From a candidate division TA06 bacterium DG_78 (lineage in GTDB: Bacteria; Hydrothermota; Tepidihabitantia; SM23-42): a stretch of DNA of 22,454 bases. The position numbers were made by a program, and so were the translations under genes. Shown in pieces: positions 16,463 to 22,454 of this stretch. The notes under the pieces are model-generated. The model was not told the origin of the DNA. It was given only the letters and a program-made list of their open reading frames with translations, and did not search any database. Numbering within the stretch: position 1 is the stretch's first letter; each line of letters begins with the position of its first letter. Location: positions 1-22,454 of the forward strand of contig LJNI01000001.1 of NCBI GenBank assembly GCA_001303225.1, read 5' to 3'.

Positions 16463-17860
16463 CTACCACACCCCAGTCTTCAAGTATTCATCAATCGATC
16501 GGGCGGCAATCCTGGCATCACCCATTGCTAGTATAACTGTTGCACCACCACGCACTACGTCACCACCAGCCCAGCATCCTTTTTTTGAAGTCTTGCCAGT
16601 CTTTGGATCGACCTCGATATTCCCCCATTTACCAATCTTTAATTCTGGCGTCGTTTGAGGTATTAATGGATTCGGACTCTGCCCAATTGCACAAACCACC
16701 GTGTCCACTGGAGTAATAAAGTTCGAACCTTCAATTGGAACCGGTCTCCTTCGACCCGAGGCATCAGGTTCGCCCAATCTCATCTTGATACACTCCATCT
16801 CTTTTACCCAAGCATTTTCGTCACCGACGTATTTGAGGGGAAGAGTTAAGATATCAAAAATAATGCCTTCTTCTTCGGCATGGTGGATCTCTTCTTCTCG
16901 TGCTGGCATCTCTTTTCGTGACCTTCGATATACATTGTGGACTTCTTCAGCACCGAGTCTGAGCGCAGTCCGCGCACAATCCATCGCTACATTACCTCCG
17001 CCAATAACTGCAACCCGCTTACCTCGCACAATTGGCGTATCATATTCTGGAAAGAGATATGCCTTCATCAGATTGGCACGGGTTAAGTATTCATTGGCTG
17101 AGTAAACACCATTAAGATTTTCCCCTGGGATATTCATGAACCACGGTAGACCAGCACCAGTACCGATATACACTGCATCAAAATCTTCGAAGAGCTGATC
17201 GATTGTCGCGGTTTTGCCAACAACAAAATCGAGATATAACTTCACACCACATTTTATAAGATAATCTACTTCCCGATACACTATCGATTTTGGTAATCGG
17301 AACTCTGGAATGCCATAAACCAAAACACCACCAGGTTTATGCAATGCCTCAAATATTGTTACTGCATGTCCTAGCATAATCAAATCACCAGCCACAGTCA
17401 AACCACCTGGTCCAGCACCAATGATCGCAACTTTCTTGCCAGTCGAGGCTGGTATTTCTGGTATCGAAACCTCGTCTTGTTGAGCTTCCCAGTCAGCAGC
17501 AAAACGTTCTAATCGACCGATCGCCACCGGCTCAAATTTTTTGGCAAGCACACATAACTTTTCACACTGGTCTTCCTGAGGACAAACTCGACCGCACACA
17601 GCAGGAAGCACGTTTTTTTCTTTCAATCTTTTGATTGCATTCTCAAAATCACCTTGGGCAATAAAGTTAATGAACCCAGGTATATCGATCTCTACTGGAC
17701 AACCCTGGATACAGGTCGGCTTCTTACACTGCAAACAACGCTTGGCTTCATACATTGCCTCTTGTTCATTGTATCCAAAAGGAACTTCATTAAAATTCTT
17801 TATGCGTTCTTTTGCAGGGTGCTCCCGCATCGCGGTCTTTTTAGGTACAATCTTAGCCAT
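16463..17860 (-). CDS. nfnB: NADP+ oxidoreductase NfnL (GltD-like flavoprotein)
   Basis: 465 residues of the GltD/NfnL family. Cysteine groups C42-x2-C45-x4-C50-x3-C54 and C89-x3-C93-x5-C99-x3-C103 supply two [4Fe-4S] clusters. FAD-binding GAGPGG is at 148-153. The second Rossmann motif GGGNVA (287-292) and the arginine-rich YRRSRKEMPAR (311-321) fit NADPH binding. Alone it would be annotated as glutamate synthase small subunit, but the partner immediately upstream is NfnS, overlapping by 8 bp, and no GltB is present. Together they should form NADH-dependent reduced ferredoxin:NADP+ oxidoreductase, where the NfnL flavin bifurcates electrons from NADPH to ferredoxin and NAD+ or runs in reverse. 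Cytosolic. Last gene of the redox operon. Confidence 0.88.
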   Translation of the reverse strand: MAKIVPKKTAMREHPAKERIKNFNEVPFGYNEQEAMYEAKRCLQCKKPTCIQGCPVEIDIPGFINFIAQGDFENAIKRLKEKNVLPAVCGRVCPQEDQCEKLCVLAKKFEPVAIGRLERFAADWEAQQDEVSIPEIPASTGKKVAIIGAGPGGLTVAGDLIMLGHAVTIFEALHKPGGVLVYGIPEFRLPKSIVYREVDYLIKCGVKLYLDFVVGKTATIDQLFEDFDAVYIGTGAGLPWFMNIPGENLNGVYSANEYLTRANLMKAYLFPEYDTPIVRGKRVAVIGGGNVAMDCARTALRLGAEEVHNVYRRSRKEMPAREEEIHHAEEEGIIFDILTLPLKYVGDENAWVKEMECIKMRLGEPDASGRRRPVPIEGSNFITPVDTVVCAIGQSPNPLIPQTTPELKIGKWGNIEVDPKTGKTSKKGCWAGGDVVRGGATVILAMGDARIAARSIDEYLKTGVW

Positions 17861-18677
17861 ATGTCTCGCACTCGTAAAAACTTAAAGAATATCTTTCTTC
17901 ACCAAGATAAATTCTACGCCGCGCAAGCAGAGTATTCCAGTCGACCTGATGACCATCAAACTCTGGGCCATCAACACAGCCAAATTTAGTTTCGCCATTA
18001 ATAATCACTCGACAGACACCACACATGCCTGTAGCATCGACCATAATAGGATTGAGACCCACAATCGTCTTTACACCAAAAGGTTTGGTTGTTTCACTAC
18101 TCAAATACGTAAGATAAGTACATCCCTGAACATAGACCAAATCTACTTTATTTTTCTTTATATGGTTAACTAAAACGTCGTTTATGTGTCCTCGAAACCC
18201 TTTAGTACCATCACGAGTTACTTCATGCAACTCGTCACTATATTGTTTTAACTTATCCTGCCAGTATAAGAGAAAGGAACTGCGTGCCTCAATTAGTGTT
18301 GTTACATAATTATTATTCTCTTTAAAAGCTCGAATCACCGGATAGAGTGCGCCAATACCATAGCAACCACCAATACATACAATACGCTGGTTCTTGACCA
18401 TCTCGGTTGGTTTACCTAATGGTCCGGCAAGAGTTGCTATTTCATCACCCGAATTCAATGTAGCAAGCTTTCTTGTTGATGTGCCCACTTCCATGAATAA
18501 CATGGTAACACTTTTTTCATCCCAATCCACGAGGTTTAAAGGAATCCGCTCTCCTTGTTCATCAGCACGTACTACTACGAATTCACCGGCCTGAGCATTC
18601 TTATAAATAAATTCTGATTCGATAACGAGTAAATGAATATTAGGTACTATCTGTTCTCTTTTTAAAACTTTGTACAC
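17853..18677 (-). CDS. nfnA: NAD+-binding subunit NfnS (sulfide/dihydroorotate dehydrogenase-like)
   Basis: 274 residues of the ferredoxin-NADP reductase-like family. An N-terminal FAD-binding barrel (ERIPLNL near 43) is followed by an NAD-binding Rossmann part starting VCIGGCYGIGALYPV near 100. The C-terminal cluster region has D214, C219, C222 and C234, the Asp plus three Cys pattern described for the [2Fe-2S] centre of NfnA. The closing CVDGPEFDGHQVDW is typical. The start is GTG with an AAGGAG site eight bases upstream, overlapping the end of the NuoG-like gene. The pairing with nfnL makes transhydrogenase more likely than a dihydroorotate dehydrogenase electron-transfer subunit; no pyrimidine genes are nearby. 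Confidence 0.88.
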   Translation of the reverse strand: MYKVLKREQIVPNIHLLVIESEFIYKNAQAGEFVVVRADEQGERIPLNLVDWDEKSVTMLFMEVGTSTRKLATLNSGDEIATLAGPLGKPTEMVKNQRIVCIGGCYGIGALYPVIRAFKENNNYVTTLIEARSSFLLYWQDKLKQYSDELHEVTRDGTKGFRGHINDVLVNHIKKNKVDLVYVQGCTYLTYLSSETTKPFGVKTIVGLNPIMVDATGMCGVCRVIINGETKFGCVDGPEFDGHQVDWNTLLARRRIYLGEERYSLSFYECETYG

Positions 18678-18682
18678 TTATT

Positions 18683-20878
18683 CTACTCCTTTTTTCTGCC
18701 TTCTTCTGCCCTCTCTAGCCTCACTGGTTGACTCGTATTAATTCCCATGGATAGATGAGAATATGCAAATACACAATTCTCAGGTACTGTATCAGAAATA
18801 TAAGCTGGCATCGTAATATCTATATTTTGACCTTGTATCTTTAACTCCATACCATTTTTAATGTTTAATTTCTTTGCAACATCGGGTGCTATCCATATAT
18901 AATTATCATACTTCAGTCTTTTAAATCCTTTCATTACTAAAGATAGAATTAATCCACGATACGAATAACAATTCTCTCTTACTATTAAAAAATGTGGGTA
19001 TTTTCTGGTCAGACTTCTTTTCTTTAAGGCTCCTCGCCTCACAATCTTTCTATATTTTTGTTTAGATGGATTCATCCCAAATTTCAAAATCTTACTCATT
19101 TCAGCAATGATCCAATCATCGGGTTTTGATTTTCCCGGAGGATCGATTGCTTTTTGTAGTATCTTCTTCTTGCCTTCAATGTTTATGTACGTTCCTTTTG
19201 TCTCAGTAAATGTGGCTGTGGGTAAAAATACATCAAATTCAAAAAGAGGAGGAAAATTATCTTGCACAATAATAGTCTTATAATCTCTACTCAATTTTGG
19301 AGCACTTCCAATGAGATATAAACAGTCAATCTTATTATTATTCAACAAATCTGCAAGAGAACAACCCACCCCTGCATTAAGAATTTTCAATGCATTAATC
19401 TGGCTATACAATGGTATTAATCGAACTCTTTTGGGTACATGTATGTTATCTATATTATTAGGGTTACAGAATAAATATGTTTTTTTGCCAGATAATAACC
19501 TCGTAGTCAATTTTATAGTATTGTAAGAGACACCTGTAGTATTGCTCATTTTTTTTCTGGCAAAGAGTAACTTCAGAACGTCTATCTCTTTTCCGGGTTT
19601 TGGTCTAAGCCAGAAATCAGCGACTTCTGAAAATCTATTTTTTAATGAATCAATCACGACAAGGTTAACATTTCTTTTTGATTTTAGTTTTAAAAATAGT
19701 GGAGAATAATTTTCTATCATATTAGTATTTATAAATATAAATACTGAATCGCCTTTAATTTTTTTACAATCATACGGTTTGAAATTGTTTTTCATTTCGA
19801 GAGATGCTGTAATATTGTTGCATTTCAAATTGTTTGCAAAATTGTACGTAGAATCAATAGCTTCAGTTGTAAGTTGATTAGAAAATAGAATACCGATTTT
19901 GCCTCTGTGTTCGTTAAATTTCGAGACCGCACAGTTGAGGGCCTCTTCCCAACTGACTTGAACCATGCGTCCGTTTCTCTTAATCATTGGAGCGGTTATC
20001 CGTTTTGGATGGTGAATCAGAGGTGCAATGCCAAAACGACCACGTACACAGATTTGATTATTATTGGGTGTCGAACTCACAACCTTATTATTGCAGACAT
20101 TAAGCTTTATCGAACATCCAATGCTACATAATATACATGTCGATGTAACAGATTTTTGAACCTCACCTTCCCATTTACCATATCTCTGATGTAAAGCGCC
20201 AGTTGGACAGACATCTACACAAGCACCACAAAATTGGCATCCGGTTTCGAGATGTGGCAAATCAAATGAAGTTCCGACGAGCGTATCAGGACCTCGATGG
20301 TGAAAATCTAACACGTGAGCGCCTCTTATCTCTCCGCACACACGAACACATCGACCACAGAGAATACAGATGTTATAGTCACGGTCAAAAAATGGATCAA
20401 ATCTTTCAATACCTAAATGGCGATAATTAAAGATAAACGGTATTTCTCTCACACCAAAGTAGCTGACCAATTTTTGTAGTTCACAATTATTGTTTTGTGA
20501 ACAGAACTTGCATCCGAATGTTATTGCTGACTTCTGAATACATTCTTGATACTGAGCACACTCTTCCTCTTTTTCACAAATAAGACAGCTATGAGGATGT
20601 TCTGAAAGAATCAATTGCAGACTAAACTTACGCAGTTTTTTAAGCTTCGGCGTATTCGTCTTAATCACCATACCATCCTCGACTGGTAATGTACATGACG
20701 CAGCAGGCATTGACCAGCCCTTTACCTCAACAATACAAAGTCGACAACCACCATAGGGTGTCAGATTTTTTTGATAACACAAGGTAGGTATGTAAATACC
20801 TTCCCGCTGACAGACTTCTAAGACCGTCTCACCTCGTCGCGCGGTAATTTCTTTTCCATCGATTTTTAACTTAGACAT
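18683..20878 (-). CDS. NuoG / formate-dehydrogenase-alpha-like iron-sulfur protein without visible molybdenum ligand
   Basis: 731 residues from ATG 20878; a TTG 15 bases earlier is less likely. In order: [2Fe-2S] domain (C34-x10-C45-x2-C48-x13-C62); His/Cys cluster region beginning HPHSCLICEKEEEC, with an added CKFCSQNNNC block; two [4Fe-4S] motifs (CILCGRCVRVC and CQFCGACVDVC); a fourth cluster motif of the molybdopterin-oxidoreductase type (CILCSIGC followed by CVRG); then a molybdopterin-oxidoreductase-fold region and a C-terminal dinucleotide-binding-like domain. The Cys or Sec that coordinates molybdenum in formate dehydrogenases is not recognisable, so the protein probably transfers electrons, as NuoG does. 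It is likely the partner of the NuoF-like subunit upstream. Formate dehydrogenase activity is not supported. Confidence 0.8.
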   Translation of the reverse strand: MSKLKIDGKEITARRGETVLEVCQREGIYIPTLCYQKNLTPYGGCRLCIVEVKGWSMPAASCTLPVEDGMVIKTNTPKLKKLRKFSLQLILSEHPHSCLICEKEEECAQYQECIQKSAITFGCKFCSQNNNCELQKLVSYFGVREIPFIFNYRHLGIERFDPFFDRDYNICILCGRCVRVCGEIRGAHVLDFHHRGPDTLVGTSFDLPHLETGCQFCGACVDVCPTGALHQRYGKWEGEVQKSVTSTCILCSIGCSIKLNVCNNKVVSSTPNNNQICVRGRFGIAPLIHHPKRITAPMIKRNGRMVQVSWEEALNCAVSKFNEHRGKIGILFSNQLTTEAIDSTYNFANNLKCNNITASLEMKNNFKPYDCKKIKGDSVFIFINTNMIENYSPLFLKLKSKRNVNLVVIDSLKNRFSEVADFWLRPKPGKEIDVLKLLFARKKMSNTTGVSYNTIKLTTRLLSGKKTYLFCNPNNIDNIHVPKRVRLIPLYSQINALKILNAGVGCSLADLLNNNKIDCLYLIGSAPKLSRDYKTIIVQDNFPPLFEFDVFLPTATFTETKGTYINIEGKKKILQKAIDPPGKSKPDDWIIAEMSKILKFGMNPSKQKYRKIVRRGALKKRSLTRKYPHFLIVRENCYSYRGLILSLVMKGFKRLKYDNYIWIAPDVAKKLNIKNGMELKIQGQNIDITMPAYISDTVPENCVFAYSHLSMGINTSQPVRLERAEEGRKKE

Positions 20879-20883
20879 TGCAG

Positions 20884-21094
20884 ATACTTTCAAAATCCTA
20901 AATTCGAAGCACTAAATTCCGCCTCGTGTCTCTCTCGATGTTGAGTCTCGAGACGAAACGGAACACTCGCCGTGAGACATAAACAAGCACCAATTTTTAA
21001 AACACAAAATTCAAAATTAGATAGTTTGGTTTTTGGATATTTGGGACTTCGAATTTGTTTAGGGTTTAGAATTTCGGATTTCGTATTTAGCTTG
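20884..21094. repeat. Intergenic AATTC/AATTT-rich repeat element with imperfect terminal inverted repeats
   Basis: About 210 bp fill the gap between nuoF and the nuoG-like gene. The right part (about 21000-21090) is made of short degenerate units such as AAATTC, GAATTT and GGATTT. The left end (CTAAATTCGAAGCACTAAAT) resembles the inverted right end (CTAAATACGAAATCCGAAAT). The centre holds a GC-richer block with the palindrome GTCTCGAGAC (20945-20954), framed by GTCTC and GAGAC. Its base pattern differs sharply from both flanking genes. I recall similar intergenic repeats in genomes of uncultivated bacterial phyla. A 69-codon frame through it is not gene-like. Confidence 0.65.
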
Positions 21095-21095
21095 T

Positions 21096-22454
21096 TCATT
21101 TTATCACCGGTGAAACTTTTTTTACTGCTTTAAATTTTGGTGGACAGACAGCGAAACAAATGCCACACTTTATGCATTTATTTTGTTCTATTGTATGAAC
21201 CTTTTTTGACTCGCCAGTTATGGCTTCACTCGGACATTGCTTTGCACAGACTGTACAACCTCTACACAAATCAGCATCAATCACATAAGAAATGAGCGAT
21301 TTACATACAAGTGCAGGACAGCGTTTCTCCTTAATGTGTGCAATATACTCATCCTTAAAATATCTGAGTGTAGTGAGCACTGGGTTTGGAGCAGTCTGAC
21401 CCAATCCGCATAACGAGGTAAGTTTCACATTATTACCGATTTCTTCTAAAAATTCAATGTCGCCTTCATTGCCACTACCTTCAGTAATCCTATTGAGGAC
21501 GTGAACCATCTGCTTTGTGCCCAGTCTACAGGATGGACACTTACCACATGATTCTTCCTGGGTGAAGTTCAGAAAATAACGGGCCACATCAACCATACAC
21601 GTGTCTTCATCCATTACAATCATACCACCTGAACCCATCATTGAACCAACCTTTGTCAGACTTTCATAGTCAATCGGTAAATCTAAAAGGTCTTTAGGTA
21701 CACAACCGCCAGACGGACCTCCCGTTTGTACTGCTTTAAATTCCTTACCATTGGGAATCCCACCTCCGATATCATAAATAATTTTTCTCAAGGTTATCCC
21801 CATCGGAACCTCAACAAGCCCTGTATTATTGATCTTACCAACAAGGGAAAATATCTTTGTTCCCTTACTTTTCTTGGTGCCTATTGAAGAGAACCACTTA
21901 GCGCCCTTAGAAATAATTACTGGAACATTTGCCCAGGTCTCAACATTATTGATATTAGTAGGTTTACCCCACAAACCACTCTCGACAGGATAAGGAGGCC
22001 TCGGTCTCGGCCGACCAACACGTCCTTCGATTGATGCAAGCAGTGCAGTCTCTTCACCACAGACAAATGCACCAGCTCCTCGTACAATCCTTATGTCAAA
22101 ATTGAATCCACTATTTAAGATATTATTACCCAAAAATCTTTTTTTATATGCATGTTTTAGAGCGGTATTGATGTTCTCAACTGCAAGTGGGTATTCATTG
22201 CGCACATAGACAATTCCTTCTCTTGCCCCAATTGCATAAGCTCCGATGATTATTCCTTCGATCACACTATGTGGATTGGCTTCTAAAAGACTTCTATCCA
22301 TATAAGCTCCAGGGTCACCCTCGTCAGCATTACAGATAACATACTTGATCTCAGATTTCGTCTTTCGACATAATTCCCATTTTTTACCAGTCGGAAACCC
22401 CGCACCACCACGTCCACGTAGTCCTGATTTTTTAATTATATTGATGATATCAAT
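21096..22454 (-). CDS. NuoF/HydB-like NADH-binding flavoprotein subunit, 5' end missing
   Basis: 452 residues are present; the frame stays open to the right edge of the window, so the N-terminus is missing. An internal ATG at 22301 is not the start, because the family motif [18 protein letters not shown] (NAD/FMN site) lies upstream of it. [10 protein letters not shown], the [4Fe-4S] motif [12 protein letters not shown] and the [13 protein letters not shown] loop are all intact. The C-terminus carries a two-cluster ferredoxin domain ([11 protein letters not shown] and [11 protein letters not shown]), typical of HydB/HndC subunits of soluble and bifurcating hydrogenases and formate dehydrogenases rather than of complex I NuoF. 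It should take NADH electrons into the NuoG-like protein. NuoE may lie upstream, outside the window. The stop overlaps the edge of the intergenic repeat. Confidence 0.92.
   Translation of the reverse strand: MDIINIIKKSGLRGRGGAGFPTGKKWELCRKTKSEIKYVICNADEGDPGAYMDRSLLEANPHSVIEGIIIGAYAIGAREGIVYVRNEYPLAVENINTALKHAYKKRFLGNNILNSGFNFDIRIVRGAGAFVCGEETALLASIEGRVGRPRPRPPYPVESGLWGKPTNINNVETWANVPVIISKGAKWFSSIGTKKSKGTKIFSLVGKINNTGLVEVPMGITLRKIIYDIGGGIPNGKEFKAVQTGGPSGGCVPKDLLDLPIDYESLTKVGSMMGSGGMIVMDEDTCMVDVARYFLNFTQEESCGKCPSCRLGTKQMVHVLNRITEGSGNEGDIEFLEEIGNNVKLTSLCGLGQTAPNPVLTTLRYFKDEYIAHIKEKRCPALVCKSLISYVIDADLCRGCTVCAKQCPSEAITGESKKVHTIEQNKCIKCGICFAVCPPKFKAVKKVSPVIK

Noticed and set aside
16463..17860. Calling nfnL glutamate synthase small subunit
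   Set aside because: No large subunit is present, and the overlapping NfnS gene defines the pair better.
18683..20878. Calling the NuoG-like protein a formate dehydrogenase
   Set aside because: No Cys or Sec molybdenum ligand is recognisable after the fourth cluster motif, and no other formate gene is in view.
20890..21099. A 69-codon frame starting ATGA-overlapped with the nuoF stop
   Set aside because: It runs through the low-complexity intergenic repeat, its composition is repeat-like, and its end overlaps the start of the next gene; the overlap with the stop codon is explained by the repeat boundary.
1..22454. CRISPR arrays, tRNA or rRNA genes, transposases, integrases
   Set aside because: None was recognised on reading both strands; all genes longer than 90 codons that look real are accounted for.

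Overview
The window looks like AT-rich chromosomal DNA from an uncultivated, probably anaerobic bacterium. Pointers are AT-rich coding sequence with TTGACA/TATAAT-type promoters, NuoF/NuoG/Nfn-type electron-transfer enzymes without respiratory membrane subunits in view, very large P-loop/TPR signalling proteins, and secreted Asp-box proteins ending in a Por-secretion-like tail. This combination recalls candidate phyla such as WOR-3, but the phylum is inference; no rRNA or other marker is present.

Layout. 100-6124 (minus) is a tight three-gene operon: a zinc-ribbon/class III cyclase/AAA/TPR protein, a small zinc-ribbon/class III cyclase protein, and a HEAT-repeat protein. The two cyclase domains are degenerate in complementary ways: one keeps the metal aspartates, the other keeps the transition-state Asn and Arg. 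6287-7593 (plus) is rlmN followed by acylphosphatase, overlapping by ATGA. 7614-9595 (minus) is a uridine-kinase-like P-loop kinase followed by a GT4 glycosyltransferase of the sucrose-phosphate/mannosylfructose-phosphate synthase type. Divergent from it, 9675-12869 (plus) encodes a 1064-residue MalT/BTAD transcriptional activator. Next come two tandem paralogous secreted Asp-box proteins (12992-14608 and 14671-16395), each followed by a hairpin terminator. From 16463 to the right edge (minus) lies a redox operon: nuoF-like (runs off the window), a NuoG/formate-dehydrogenase-like iron-sulfur protein without a visible molybdenum ligand, nfnS and nfnL. A roughly 210-bp intergenic repeat sits inside this operon between the nuoF-like and nuoG-like genes.

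How the parts work together. The cyclase operon reads as a sensory cassette in which AAA/TPR sensing could be coupled to a heterodimeric cyclase. The MalT/BTAD regulator lies just upstream of the secreted pair. Three TTCACA direct repeats at helical spacing end nine bases before a TATAAT box in that gap, so the regulator is a good candidate activator of the secreted genes. The redox operon would connect NAD(H), NADP(H) and ferredoxin pools by flavin-based electron transfer. Three promoters (rlmN, the kinase and the BTAD regulator) place the predicted transcription start at or within a few bases of the start codon, suggesting leaderless mRNAs, while other genes have clear Shine-Dalgarno sites.
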